Shown here in pieces: positions 11,767-22,417 of a stretch of 64,000 nucleotides of DNA (position 1 is its first letter; each line of letters starts with the position of its first letter). The stretch spans positions 310,001-374,000 of the forward strand of contig CANXME010002102.1 in the NCBI GenBank assembly GCA_948144175.1, given 5' to 3'. Source of the DNA: Closterium sp. NIES-65. Its lineage: Eukaryota > Streptophyta > Zygnematophyceae > Desmidiales > Closteriaceae. The notes under the pieces were generated by a model. That model worked only from the letters and a program-made list of their open reading frames with translations, made no database searches and was not told where the DNA came from. The translations under genes and the position numbers were made by a program.

Positions 11767-12513
11767 TCAGCCTCTTCCTCTGCCAAAGCCTCTCCCACGG
11801 CCTCGGCCTCTCCCATCCCCTCTTCCTCTACTGCCTCCTGCAGTTCGATACCCCTCAGGAGTTTTGTTGGCAGCACCACCTCCCGTGTGGCACCTGCGAA
11901 AGTCCTCTTGCAGGATCTGCTGCCGTAGCCACTCAGGCGTCCACTTGTCCTGCTGAACGTTGAGGGTGGGGATAAGGTTGTCCCATGAGTTGTCGAGTAC
12001 CGAGATGATCTTGGTGCATTGCTGCATCTGCGACACCTCGCTGCCCGCCGCTGCTTTCCTCGCATAGGTGTCCTTAATATTGTCAAGGACCGGCTTCACA
12101 TTATCTCCCGATCGCATGGAGATGGCCGCCAGCTCCTTCTCCAAAACGATCACCATTGGCAGCGTGTTGGGCTTAACCATGTCGCGTAGTAGCGTCCACG
12201 CTTTCGGTCCCGAATCATTTAATTCCACAAGGTCCTTGATGTGTTGGAACATGTCGTTGTTGACCGATTGAAGGATAGGGTCGTACAACACCGCGCTCTT
12301 CTCAATCCACCGATCGCGCGCGTCGCCTTCCTCCGGCATGTTCTCTTCTCCCATCGCAAGTTTCAGCAGCTTGTAGCGCTTAAACACACTCCGCATCCGC
12401 CCACTCCATTCCTCGTAGTTGGAGCCATCCAATGCCTCAATCTTGGATGGTGGCGGCTCACTCCTCTTCTCAGCTGCATGTCCACTCCCTTGACTCATCT
12501 CCTCTGCTCCCAA
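11767..12513 (-). pseudogene. Cop-2 Gag (UBN2-type capsid)
   Basis: This 248-codon frame has the copia Gag pattern: LDGSNYEEWSGRMRSVFKRYKL near residue 30, a helical capsid-like region, and an arginine/glycine-rich tail (GRGRGRGFGRGRG). A TGA at the end separates it from the zinc-knuckle frame; reading through it gives GDYNEGHGSSG and then the knuckle in the same frame, so this is one nonsense mutation in a single Gag-Pol frame. Either ATG, at 12513 or 12498, could start it. Confidence 0.85.
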
Positions 12514-12720
12514 TCACAGGTTCCAGCTCCCCCTTTGCTGTCCACACCGAAGTCCCACACAATTTCCACAAGTGTCGGTGCCAACGAAATTTCAAGAGAG
12601 TTTCCCCTCAGCGGAAGCCACATCCAACCTCCAGAACTCCATTTAGGTACGCCCACAGGCCATGGTGGGTCTAGGAGGGTCTTCATACTTCAGTAGACTC
12701 TCCAAAAAAGTCCATAATCA

Positions 12721-12732
12721 GCTCTGATACCA
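12721..12732 (-). promoter_or_regulatory. Cop-2 primer-binding site (tRNA-iMet)
   Basis: The minus strand reads TGGTATCAGAGC two bases inside the LTR end at 12735. This is complementary to the 3' end of initiator tRNA-Met, the usual minus-strand primer of plant copia elements. Confidence 0.9.
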
Positions 12733-12734
12733 CT

Positions 12735-13593
12735 TGTTAGAGACTAAGGACGGAGTCTACGAAGATAAGGTGGCTAAATTTCTCAAAATCATTGGCTTAG
12801 AATTCTGGACAGAAAAGTCGCGTTGACAAGAAACGCCGTCCACAACAAACGCACCATTTTAACGTCATTAATTTTGGATATGCTGTAGCTCTAGAGCGTA
12901 GCTATAATTCCCAAGTTGAATCGTATCAAGAGATGAAGTATATCTCGACTTATCAATTTCGGTGCACAGGGGGGTATGCTGCCATAGAATCTTAACTCAA
13001 TCACAAGAGTCTCACAAGATTAACACACAAGAATGATTGAGTAGCTAGAAACCAGGTAGGAGGGGGAGAGGAGGACGAGAGCGGAGGTCCTAAAGGAGTC
13101 CCCAACCAGGGAAATCCCATAAGCACATCAAATCCCCTCCCGCTTTTACTTTTGTCACTTTCCCAACCCATGCCATCTACCTTACCCAACTTGGCCACAC
13201 ATGCCAACCTGGTTTGGCTCCTCCAAACAACTTGGCAGCATCTACAGCAATGTTGACGAATTTCCCAACCCTCAAAAGTCTATACCCATTATGGAGTCAA
13301 CCCCACAACTTCCCATAGTCACCACAACCAAATATCAAAAGCATACGAACTTCTAACGTTTGTAACTTTCTTGTTCGTGCTCCGATTGAAGCGATACTTG
13401 GTTCGTCGGAAAGCTCTTGAGCAGAGGAGTCACATCAGATATCTGCTCAAACAAAAATAACATTCACACACACTCAGAAAAACCAAACCACATCAAACAC
13501 AAATTCTTGCACACGCTCACACCACACATGCAATGCACGAACATGTGAGAGGAGGCAGACAGACGTGAATGCAAATGATAGCATGACATAACA
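12735..13593 (-). repeat. Cop-2 5' LTR (859 bp)
   Basis: Bounded by TGTTATG (13593, minus sense) and CTAACA next to the primer site at 12735. The outer ~270 bp recur at 7836-8104; the rest is unique in the window. It is AT-richer than the coding part. Confidence 0.85.
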
Positions 13594-14217
13594 AGACTTG
13601 GATGTGGTCCGTCAGCACCCTTGTCAGGTAGAAACTGATGCTTTGAACCATCTGCTAGAAGCCGTACCTGCACATGTTTGTTAGTACAATTGTCAGCAAA
13701 AAATGAAGGAGACAATAAACAGAACACACGTAACAAAGCAACACTCGAAAACAGCGTCATACTGAGTGAGATAGACCAAGTAGGATTGCCTCAAGATGTC
13801 GTGCGTGTCCTGCTCCGCGAGATGCCGCATCAGCTTCGGGAACATGCTGATCGGCGCGTCGCACTTGCACAGAGACTCAACCGACCGCATGAGTCGAATC
13901 GTGCGCCTCCCCTCGATGTCCGAGTTGATGAAGCTTGAAATCACCTGCTGCCCCTCGCGGATGCCCTGCGCAGTCTTCATCTGCCGATCAACCGCCTTCG
14001 TGTGAGCGTCAGTGTGCTCGTGAGCCCGGAAAGACTGCATCTGCAAGTCACGGCCACCATCATCACCTTGCCAGGAGTACTTCGTGTTCTCCTTCCCGTA
14101 CGACATGCAGACGCTGCACTTTACATAGGGAAATCCATCCTTGGTTTTCCCAAACACAAGCCACGAAAAAACGCCTGAATACTTTGTCTCGTAATTGATA
14201 CTCGCCTCATGGTACAT
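13594..14217 (-). pseudogene. Zinc-finger (TTF/BED-like) hAT-type protein, N-terminal part
   Basis: The minus-strand frame from MYHEASINYE shows GFPYVKCSVC, about 30 residues, then FRAHEHTDAHTKAV: a CX2C...HX5H zinc finger like those at the N-terminus of hAT-derived transposases and C17orf113-like proteins. It continues IREGQQVISSFI and SLCKCDAPISMFPKLM, then runs into probable intron sequence near 13735. A second coding piece, VRLLADGSKHQFLPDKGADGP, follows an AACATGTGCAG acceptor-like site (about 13672). Cop-2 begins at 13593, so the gene is interrupted; the likely rest is at 7361-7795. Intact status is doubtful. Confidence 0.5.
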
Positions 14218-14277
14218 CTGCTATCTCAGCTGCATCTTGGTTTAGTGCGGGCGAGCCGGTGTCCGCGCGGACAGGGA

Positions 14278-14432
14278 TGTCAGTTGTGTCGAGAGATTAA
14301 CGGGTGAAGAAATTGACAAAGGGAAGGTACAAACAAGTTATAGCAAACCCTAGCGTTAGTTCTAGCACAAGAAACATAATGTACAACACCTAGACTAAAA
14401 CTAGATAAAATATATAGAAATATAGTTTGACA
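14278..14432 (-). repeat. Cop-3 3' LTR (155 bp)
   Basis: Read on the minus strand it starts TGTCAAAC directly after the polypurine tract CTATGGGGGTG and ends CAACTGACA; the ends form the inverted repeat TGTCA/TGACA. The same polypurine tract precedes the 3' LTRs of Cop-5 and Cop-6. Length is inferred from the inverted ends, since its partner LTR is not visible. Confidence 0.65.
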
Positions 14433-14719
14433 CACCCCCATAGTTTAGGTGACGGAAGTCCTGTAGAAGACATCATAAAGCCCAGGGTGAGTCTCAAGGA
14501 CATACACAGTCTGAGAGCAAGGAAGGGTCACATGACCAGTCAGCAAGAACAAGCAAGGGTCATAAGACCAGTCCAAGAGAACAAGACAAATCTCAGGGTG
14601 GAGCTCAAAGTTACCACACGTGCCGAGAGCAAGCAAAGGGCCACAAGGCAAATCCACATGCACGTATATAGCAAATATAATGAGATGCAAGAGTACAAGA
14701 CAAACAAGACAAAGCATCT
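14433..14719 (-). other. Cop-3 3' untranslated region
   Basis: This lies between the RNase H stop (14720-14722) and the polypurine tract. On the plus strand it holds loosely repeated text around GAGAGCAAG and GGTCACA/GGTCATAAGACCAGT. No coding signal is convincing here. Confidence 0.55.
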
Positions 14720-15961
14720 CTATGTAAGCAAGTGAGGACGGGCAGGCACAAGGCCAAGCTGGGTGCAGAAATGCTGATGGTCACAAGGCGGCAACGCCTT
14801 GGTGAAGACATCTGCCGTGTTGGCCTCAGAGACCACACATCGTACGAGTGCCTAGCCATGCTGCTGGAACTCACGCAAAAGGAATAAACAAACTTGGATG
14901 TGCTTCGCCTTCCGAACAAGTCGGGGCTCCTCACGCAACAGGACAGCAGACCTGTTGTCGGCGAACAAGACTGGGGGAGAGCGAGGACGCTCAACAAGGT
15001 CGGTGAGAAGGAAAGACAGCCATTGAAGCTCCTGAGCGGCCATGGCCGCAGCGTACACCTCTGCCTCACAGCTGGAACCGGAGACGGACGATGCCAGAGT
15101 CAACCGCCACGAAAGAATACCTGTCCCTAGGCTAAAGGAGTACCCGTGTATAGACCGACGCATCTCCGTGTCGTCGGCCCACGACGAGTCCGAGTAACCT
15201 GTGAGTGTAACTGGCTGCTTCCCACCAATGACAAGTCCCATGCCTGATGTATTCGCCACATACTTCGCCACCTTGTTAGCAGCGTACCAGTAGGACGGTC
15301 GGTGTCTCCCAGGCGCAACAAAGCGCGCAAGGACGCTAAGACGGTAAGCTACGCTTGGGCGAGTACAGGTCATCAGGTACATGAGACAACCCACCAGCTC
15401 AGGAAATGGACCAATGGACTCAAATGACTTGTCCGAAGGTGGAGCTGTGAGCCCATGATCCACAGCGAGGGTTCAGGCGCCACCCCTCTTATAGGGGTAA
15501 GCTGTACCTTGGAGAACGGGAAGCAAAACCGCGTGAGGATCTGCTCAACCATATGCGATTGAGTCAGCGTAACGGTGCGAGCTGCCTTATCCCTGGTGAT
15601 CTGCAGGCCAAGGTAATGATGCAGCTCACCAAGGTCAGTGCAAGTGTGTCTCCTCTGCAATTCCTCCTTCACGGAGGCCAGCACGCGTCGATCGGGAGTG
15701 GCGAACACCAGGTCGTCGACGTAGACCAGGACAAAGAACGGGGTCGAGCCACGGCAGATGAACAGTGAGGGGTTGGCAGACGATGGAAAGAAGTAAAGTG
15801 CGGCAAGGGTCAAGCGAAGTGTGTCGTGCCACTCACGTGGAGCCTGACGCAGGCCGTAAACTGGTCGACGCAGCCTCCACTGGGTCCCAGGTGGGAAAGA
15901 GCCAATAAAGCCAGGCGGGCAACGCTATTAGATCTGCTCGTGCATGCTCTCTTGAAGGAAC
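14720..15961 (-). pseudogene. Cop-3 RT (C-terminal part) and RNase H
   Basis: From the Cop-4 junction the frame reads QESMHEQI, then two stops, then the RT segments GFIGSFPPGTQW and VYGLRQAPREW, and YVDDLVFATPD at about 15724-15690. RNase H shows SDSSWADD, SSCEAEVYA, FADNRSAVLL and the C-terminal EANTADVFTKALPP. Stops and frame shifts occur at about 15940, 15460 and 14853. The true end is a TAG at 14720-14722. Confidence 0.85.
15957..15961. repeat. Target-site duplication GGAAC (left of Cop-4)
   Basis: GGAAC at 15957-15961 recurs at 51456-51460, exactly flanking the two Cop-4 LTRs. Five base pairs is the normal copia duplication. Confidence 0.95.
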
Positions 15962-16756
15962 TGCTGGTGCAACCCTACGGTTTGCACTCGGCTTGTTGTC
16001 CGTGTGCGTGCATGCGTGTGTGCATGGAATGGTATGAGGGCATGGGATAATATATATACTTCATGCTTATAATAGTGTGTGAATGTTGAGTCATGATGTC
16101 GAGTGTGTGTGTCGAATCAATAGTGAGTTATCACTAGTCGCGTGTCACGCAGTCGTTTGTATCCTGTGCGCGGTTTCTATTTCATCGTGTGTCTCGTGCA
16201 CGGTTTCTATTTTGTCGTGTATGTGGAACATTCGGCGTATCAAGAACTCAAGGATGAGTTTGTGGTGAAGAACCAGAGCCTTGGTGTCAAGATTCAAGTG
16301 ATCGCAAAGCCTGCGAAAAGGGTACACCTCAAGATATTGAAGATAGTTACATTACTTTGTGTAGTGTAACATTTCACTTGGTGTAGGCCCTAGTGAAGGG
16401 TAGTTTCGAGACTCTTTGTGGGGCACTTTTCCATATCAGTGTACCTCGGCTCTTGGGGTTTGTAGGAGCTGGGAGTCATTCCCAACTCGTAACTCTTCCT
16501 ATATTGTGTCCTAAGACCATATTGGCTGCCATAGTGCCGTTTATTCAAACCGACGCTGTGTCGTCAATACTTGGTAAAATCATACGATCTAAATTGCGTA
16601 TTGTAGGCGCCATTAGGACGCTCGAGATCCATGTTGAATCCGGTTATTTAAAGCTGTGAACAGAACGGTATGAACGTTTAAAGCCGCTGTGCATAAATCC
16701 GACTGTGCACTCTATCTTTTGTTTTGGGCACATTGGAGCCTACTGTGACTATAACA
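15962..16756 (+). repeat. Cop-4 5' LTR (795 bp)
   Basis: Starts TGCTGGTGCAACCCTACGG (TGTTGG in the partner) and ends ATAACA. It differs from the 834-bp partner by many substitutions and about 39 bp of net indel, for example a ~24-bp block near 50900 absent here. That level of difference fits an old insertion. Confidence 0.95.
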
Positions 16757-16758
16757 AG

Positions 16759-16770
16759 TGGTATCAGAGC
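16759..16770 (+). promoter_or_regulatory. Cop-4 primer-binding site (tRNA-iMet)
   Basis: TGGTATCAGAGC two bases after the LTR end, complementary to the 3' end of initiator tRNA-Met. Confidence 0.9.
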
Positions 16771-16790
16771 CCCTTCGAGCAGTTTCAATA

Positions 16791-17926
16791 ATGGCTGGAC
16801 CTGAGGAAAGGGGTGGCAGAGGTGCTGGTGGTAGTGGAGAAGCCCAAGTGCAAGGCCAACCCCGTGACTCAGCCATGGCGCCCGTGCAACAAAGTGTTGG
16901 CCCATCTAGGGATGAGCCTAGAGTGTTTAGCCTTGACAACTTCTCTGAGTGGTCCTTCAGAATGGAGAACATAGAAGCGTCCCGAGAAGGTGATGGAAGG
17001 AACGGAGAAGCGTCCCGAGAACGACCCGGAGAAGAGCCCGTGGGTACGGAAGAGCGCACAAGGCTACCTCCTACTTGGGCAAGCCTTGGGGAGCAGCCAA
17101 ATCCGACACATCAAGCCATTCAAGCCTGAACCAGAGAAGGAACCAAAGTCATGGGCTGATCTGAAGGGTGTACACGCTCCTGCAACAGCGGCGGTCGCGG
17201 TGGTGTTGGAACGGCAAATGGCGACACTATGAATTGAAGAAGATAAACCCGTGGAAGAAGGGGTGCAGAAATTCTTCGACTTGCTGATGCGGCTTGAGGG
17301 AGCTGATTTGAACTACAGTGAGCTCCAGAAGAAGACCAAGTCGCTGGCCTTACTCCCTGAGTCATGGTCCTCCCTCATTATCAACCTCAATTGTGATCTG
17401 CCCCGCCTCTCGCTTGAAGACGTAAAGCGAGCTCTCCTTCAAAAGGATTTCCTGCGCCGTAAGTTGGCGAGTGCGGATGGTGCCGGGGCAGCAAGCATCG
17501 GCCGGGGGTACGGCCGTGGGAGCGAACACCTACACCGCGAGGCTTGGCGAGCGGATTCTTTGGGACCTCCATGAGGATAGGGATGTCTACAACGAGATGT
17601 GGCTGATCCCAGTGGTCCCTATGCCTAAGGAGAGGCAAATGGCAGCAAGCGTCAGCACCAAGGGTGAAGCGGTTGGTAGCGGCTACGGCGCGAATGATGG
17701 CGCCAAAGCGAAAGAGTCCAACAAGTGCAATCTTGGAGGGACCAGTAAGCTGTGTGAACTTAAGGAGAGTGGTGCAGCAGCCAAGGAGCAGCACAAGGGT
17801 GAGGAGAACCCCAAGGCAGCAGCGGAGGAGGACTACGGAGAGAGCATGTGGGGCGCTATTGCGAGCGCGGCATTCTCCAATCCGACTTGGGGGAGTGTGA
17901 TTGGCTTACCTTACATCGGCAAATAA
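16791..17926 (+). pseudogene. Cop-4 Gag remnant
   Basis: Starts MAGPEERGGRG at 16791. FSLDNFSEWSFRME matches the capsid start; KSAQGYLLLGQAL, then EEGVQKFFDLLMRLEGADL and LALLPESWSSLIINL follow in other frames. After EDVKRALLQKDFLRRKLAS the zinc knuckle and the whole protease motif are missing: within about 60 bp the reading jumps to the pre-integrase segment GERILWDLHEDRDVYNEMW. It ends in a stop at 17926. Several frameshifts and one deletion are needed to explain this. Confidence 0.8.
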
Positions 17927-18585
17927 AACATGTGGCCCTGCCTATCTTGCTGCAGCTAGTGAAGAATGGAATGGTTGCTGGTATACGTGTGAAAGGGGAG
18001 CCCGATGAGGTGCTTGGCTGCCCGACGTGCATTCAAGCCAAGTTGACCCGGTTTCCGTTCCCTAGTTCGGAAGCAATGGCAAAGGCACCACTTGATGAGG
18101 TGGTCATGGACGTGGTGGGCCCCCTGAAGCTTGGGGCTGCTGGAGCCGAATATTTTCTCACCATTGTGGATGTCTACACCCGCATGACCTGGGTGTACGC
18201 GCTGTCCAAGAAGAGCGACCTGGCTGAAACGGTGAAGACCGATTGGTTGCCGATGATGGAGCAGCAACAAGACCGACTAGTCAAGTCAATCCGCACCGAT
18301 TATGGGGGAGAGTTCCTGAGCAAGGAGTGTGGATTGTGGCTGAAGAAGAATGGGATAAGGCACTCCCTTCCCATGCCATACTCCCCTGCAATGAACAGCA
18401 TCACCGAGAGAGCGAATCGCACAATCACGGAGACGGCACGCGGGTTGCTCATTGAAGCCGGGCTACCCGACTATTTCTGGCCTGATGCGGTGCGGAGTGC
18501 GTGTGTGGCCAAGAACAGAGCCTTGACTCATGTGGGAGCAGACAAATGGGTGCCCTATGTGGAGTGGATCGGAAGGAAGCCCTAG
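17848..18585 (+). pseudogene. Cop-4 integrase
   Basis: A 245-codon frame holding the zinc region (LHRQIKHVALPILLQL, GCPTC), the first aspartate in VVMDVVGP, the second in IRTDYGGEF and the glutamate in SITERANRT. The first zinc histidines are partly changed (LHRQIKH in place of HRRLGH). A TAG at 18583-18585 stops it just before the conserved VDMLRVFGCM segment, which continues in frame, so it is a point nonsense mutation. Confidence 0.85.
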
Positions 18586-19921
18586 GTGGATATGCTTCGG
18601 GTGTTCGGGTGCATGTGCATGGGGCTCGTGCCTAAGCATCTTCGGCACAACAAGCTTGGTGCCAAGGCGATATGGGCCGTGCACTTGGGCATGGCTCAAA
18701 ACAGCAAGGGGTGGCTCCTTTGGGACCCATTCACGAAGAAGTTCCTGGTGAGCAGGGACTGCAAGTTCATGGAGAACCGGATGTGTAAGGATGGGAAGAC
18801 GGAGAATGAGGCAAAGATAGGCGTGCGGTTTGGAGAGGTGAAGAGTTCCGGCTTGGAGCATGTGGAGCTGCCTTTGGAGCTGAGCAGCGGCAGCACAACC
18901 ACAAGGCAATCCTCCCTTATGAATGGGGGAGAGGAGGCCAAGGATGCAGAGGAAGAGGAGGAGGAGGTGCAGCAAGTGAGTGAGCGTGCACCGACACTTC
19001 CCTCTAGCACTACAAGTGCTCCACGGATCCGCGTCATACCGCAGCAACGCCAAGGCATTCAAGTCCCTGCACCTGAGGAGGAAGGAAGGGGAAATAGGAA
19101 AGTTCAAGCCCCAAATAGGCTGACCTATGATGCACCGGGAACACATGGCAGGTCAGCCCTGGCCGGAGCGGCAATGATGGTCGGAGACGACGAGGAGAGT
19201 AACTACGAGGAATGTGCGTTCGTGCTCTTCTATCAAATGGAGGTGCCGGGAGAACCAGCAACCCTCAAGGAGGCCTTGGTGAGCAGTGATGCTGAGGAGT
19301 TGAAGAAGGCCAAGAAGACTGAGCTGAAAAGCATTGAGGAGAACGACACGTTTGAATTGGTGGAACTACCGGAGGGGCGTAAGGCGATAACGTCCAAGTG
19401 GCTCTTCAAGATCAAGTCGAACGCCGACGGCAAGATCGAGTGCTACAAGTCTAGGCTTGTAGCCAAGGAGCAGTTTGCTCTTGTGGTGAAGCCAACGACG
19501 CTGCGGACCCTACTCGCGGGAGCCGCTATCAAATGATGGGTGGTGAAGCAGATGGACATTGTAACGGCATTCCTCAACGGTGTTCTAGAGGAAGAGATCT
19601 TCATGGCGCAGCCAGAGGGGTTTAATGATGGTAGTGGCAGAGTGTGGAAGCTGAAGAAGGCCCTCTATGGGCTTAGGCAGGCCCCTAGGCAATGGTACAT
19701 AACGCTGCGCGAAGTATTGGAGGAGATCGGCTTCACTCCCTCAACGGCCGATCACTCCTTGTTCATGCTTGGCGAGGGGGAGCAGAGGAGCTCCATGGTG
19801 GTGTACGTGGATGACATCCTCATCTTCTCACACTCTGATCTTGTGAAGGAGGTGATGCTGAAACTTCAAGACAAGTTCAAGTGCAAGTCCCTTGGTGACA
19901 TGGAGTAGCGGTGCATGCGGG
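18586..19921 (+). pseudogene. Cop-4 linker and reverse transcriptase, first part
   Basis: Post-integrase segment (LRVFGCM, AVHLGMAQNSKGWLLW), acidic linker, then the RT start (LKSIEENDTFELVELPEG). A TGA at 19534-19536 replaces a codon before QMDIVTAFLNG; RT then runs through YGLRQAPRQW and YVDDILIFS (about 19803-19829) to SLGDME and a TAG. Cop-5 was inserted at 19921; RT/RNase H resumes at 49737. One part of RT between the TAG and VHQRKYLEAL appears deleted. Confidence 0.85.
19917..19921. repeat. Target-site duplication GCGGG (left of Cop-5)
   Basis: GCGGG here and GCAGG at 49732-49736 flank the Cop-5 LTRs; one substitution separates them. Joining the flanks restores the Cop-4 reading MRVHQRKYLEAL. 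Confidence 0.85.
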
Positions 19922-20055
19922 TGTCGAAGTATATGCATGTTATATATGTGTAGGCTGTAGTGGGGTAGCCAATATGGGGTACAGCCCCTTTTAGGGTTTC
20001 ATACTTGTACTCAACTCTTTCATAGTTGATTCATTCCTGCTGCTAGATTCTAACA
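19922..20055 (+). repeat. Cop-5 5' LTR (134 bp)
   Basis: Starts TGTCGAAGTATATGC and ends GATTCTAACA. It differs from 49598-49731 at four positions. The core GTAGGCTGTAGTGGGG is shared with the Cop-6 LTR, so the two families are related. Confidence 0.95.
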
Positions 20056-20137
20056 TGGTTTCAGAGCACTAGGTCCGTAGGACCGTTTTTTTTTTTCGGG
20101 CCCACCTACCGTTGCGGTTACAACGCTACCCCACGTG
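20056..20137 (+). other. Cop-5 primer-binding site and start of leader
   Basis: TGGTTTCAGAGC at 20056-20067 is a tRNA-Met-type primer site with one change from TGGTATCAGAGC. A T tract and GC-rich leader follow, up to the Cop-6 insertion; the leader resumes at 28693. Confidence 0.8.
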
Positions 20138-20263
20138 TGTCAAGCATATATGCTATAGTCTGTGTAGGCTGTAGTGGGGCAGTTCATATGGGGTACAACA
20201 CTTTAGGATTTACTACTTGTACTCCTCATTCTGCTCAATGCATTCATTCCTCGTTTCTTATCA
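20138..20263 (+). repeat. Cop-6 5' LTR (126 bp)
   Basis: Starts TGTCAAGCATATATGC and ends CTTATCA. Five differences from 28562-28687. The primer-like TGGTATCGAGCA follows directly at 20264-20275. Confidence 0.95.
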
Positions 20264-21285
20264 TGGTATCGAGCAGGTTCCCTAGTGGGAACGCTACCTA
20301 GGGCCCACCACGATTTTTTTTCCTGCCCGGAGCGCGCTTCACTCCTGCCCGAGTCGCGCTCTGTGTGCCCTCCCTACCTTCGAGCCGCCCTTAGTGGCCC
20401 CTCTCACGGCCCCTTACGCCGCCCTTACGGCCCCTAGCGCCGCCCTCTACGGCCCCTCGCGCCGCCCTAACGGCCCCTTACGGCCCCTCGCGCTGCCCTT
20501 ACGGCCCCTTACGGCCCGTCGCGCCGCCCTTACGGCCCTCGCGCGGCCCTCTTTCGGCCCCTCGCGGCGCCCTTTCCAGCCCCTTACGGCCTCGTCGCCG
20601 CCCCGTTTCGGCCCCTTGCGGCCCCTCTTCGGCCCCGTCTAGGCCCCTTGCGGCCCCCTCTGCGGCCCCGTCTAGGCCCCTTGCGGCCCCTCTGCGGCCC
20701 CTCTGAGACCCCGTCGCCGCCACCTACGGCCCCGTCGCCGCCACCTGCGGCCCCGTCGCCGTCACCTGCGGCCCCGTCACCGCCACCTGCAGCCCCGTCG
20801 CCACCACCTGCGGCCTCGTCGCCGTCACCTGCGGCCCCGTCGCCGCCACCTGCGGCCCCGTCGCCGCCCCCTGCGGCCCCGTCACCGCCACCTACGGCCA
20901 CGCAGCCGCCACCTGCGGCCCCGTCGCCGCCACCTGCGGCCCCGTCGCCGTCACCTGCGGCCCCGTCGCCCTCCCCTAGCGGCCCTGTCGCCGCTCAGCT
21001 GCCCAGCGACCGAGCCGCCGAGCAACCCAGCTGCCGAGCCGCCCACCTGCCGAGCAGCCGAGCCGCCCAGCAGCCGAGCCGCCCAGCAGCCGAGCCGCCG
21101 AGCCGCCCAGCAGCCGAGCCGCCCAGCCGCCGAGCCGCCCAGCAGCCGAGCCGCCCAGCAGCCGAGCCGCCCTTCCGCCGAGCCGCCGAGCCGCCCTACT
21201 GTCGAGCCGCTGCTGTTCCTACCGGTGCGCCCCGGGCCTCCTTCCTCGGACTGGTGAGCTCAGTCCCTCCTAGGCCACTGTAAAC
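20264..21285 (+). repeat. Cop-6 leader: GC-rich tandem repeats with proline-rich frame
   Basis: From about 20390 to 20640 the sequence is a degenerate array around CGGCCCCT; 20700-20990 is a clear array of 21-bp units of the type GCCGCCACCTGCGGCCCCGTC; 21005-21200 is a shorter-unit array around GAGCCGCCCAGCAGCC. A 211-codon frame (20648-21283) stays open, its units reading SPPPAAP and then RPAAEPPS. It stops two bases before the Gag ATG at 21286. Whether it is translated is unknown; a low-complexity array free of stops can stay open by chance. Confidence 0.75.
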
Positions 21286-21324
21286 ATGGCTACCCCCAGT
21301 GTCCTTACTTTTGATGCTGAGGGC

Positions 21325-22417
21325 TGTTGGGTGCAAATTCACATTGCACGACATCCTGCCGTCTGTTTGTACGAGTATGCGTGTGCGAATGCATTTGGGT
21401 GTGAATCGTATGTTCGTGTGTTTGTTTGCTTTCGCAATTTTCGCTTGAAGCATTTGCAGGTACTCGCACAATGTGCGCTTCGGCACAACATTGTACGCGC
21501 TATGAACAGTGCAAGCAGAAAGGACGAGCTCGCAAAGGAACCCAAGATGGAAGCTTTGCGGTTCGGTTGAATTGATTGCGCAGATTCAGTTCTATCCAAC
21601 TTGTAATTGTACTGTTTTGTTTGGTTGACTATAGTGTAGCAGGGCAGGCACTATAGAGGTACAATTTAGGTGAAGGTTGGATGTTGTTTGTCTGTATCTG
21701 CTTGCTACAGGGCCAGGGGAAACCAGCGGAACCAGCATTTGGCTGGATGGGCAAAGACAAAACAGGTTCTGTTTTTAGGACCTGAACCTGGTTGTTGTTT
21801 TCCCAGGTTGGAAAAACAGAACCAGAGGTTGTTTACCAACCTACCACCTGCTGTTTTGTCCAGCCAGGTTGGTTTTGTTGCTTGGAGTTATTTGGGATCA
21901 TCCCTGGTTGTTCCCAGGTTGATTCCCAAGGTCCTTGCTAGCTAGAGCTATTTATTCCTTCTCTGTTTGTACCTGAATATAGTCAATTTGATTCAAGCGA
22001 ATTCCTCCCTTCCTGGAATTTCGTTTCTACGCGGTGCGATGGCGGAATGCTACCCGAGTCAACGCTAGTACGCTAGCACTCCAACACTAGGCAAACGCTG
22101 TCCGAGCCATAACTTCGTAATGGCAGAACTTTTCGCGAGGCAACTTGGTTCATTTTAAAGCTCTTGGAGTAAGCTTCGATATAGGAAATTCTCAGCTTAA
22201 TACAATCAACGGTTTGCACAATACGCTGCGCGACATTCAAGGTACTCTTGCTGTTTTGACTAAGTCCCTCTTGATCCCTCTCTCTACAAACTCGGACCCG
22301 AGGATAGGGGCTGGTCTTGTACCAGGCACCCAAGGACCCTTGGAGGTGACCCCGAGGAGAGGTTTTAAGTTTGATAAAATCTTAATAGCTTGAGTTTATT
22401 AGGCCCTTACACTAACA
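21325..22417 (+). repeat. Solo LTR of the 1093-bp family, plus orientation
   Basis: Begins TGTTGGGTGCAAATTCAC, ends CTTACACTAACA, 1093 bp, flanked by AGGGC at 21320-21324 and 22418-22422. No internal element sequence adjoins it, so it is the product of recombination between two LTRs of a former full element. It sits 13 codons into the Cop-6 Gag frame. Confidence 0.95.

Larger units (their letters stand above)
7836..13593 (-). mobile_element. Cop-2: decayed Ty1/copia element
   Basis: Minus-strand order: 859-bp LTR (12735-13593), tRNA-Met primer site, Gag, protease, integrase, RT, RNase H, polypurine tract (AGAGGGGGAGTT, 8105-8116) and a truncated LTR (7836-8104). The coding region is open over long stretches but carries at least four interruptions. 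The left LTR keeps only its first ~269 bp, so no target-site duplication can be confirmed. It lies between two pieces of a zinc-finger/hAT-like gene on the same strand and probably inserted into it. Confidence 0.9.

Noticed and set aside
14427-14735. 102-codon plus-strand frame next to the Cop-3 LTR
   Set aside because: Lies in the 3' untranslated region of a minus-strand element; composition follows GAGAGCAAG-type repeats.
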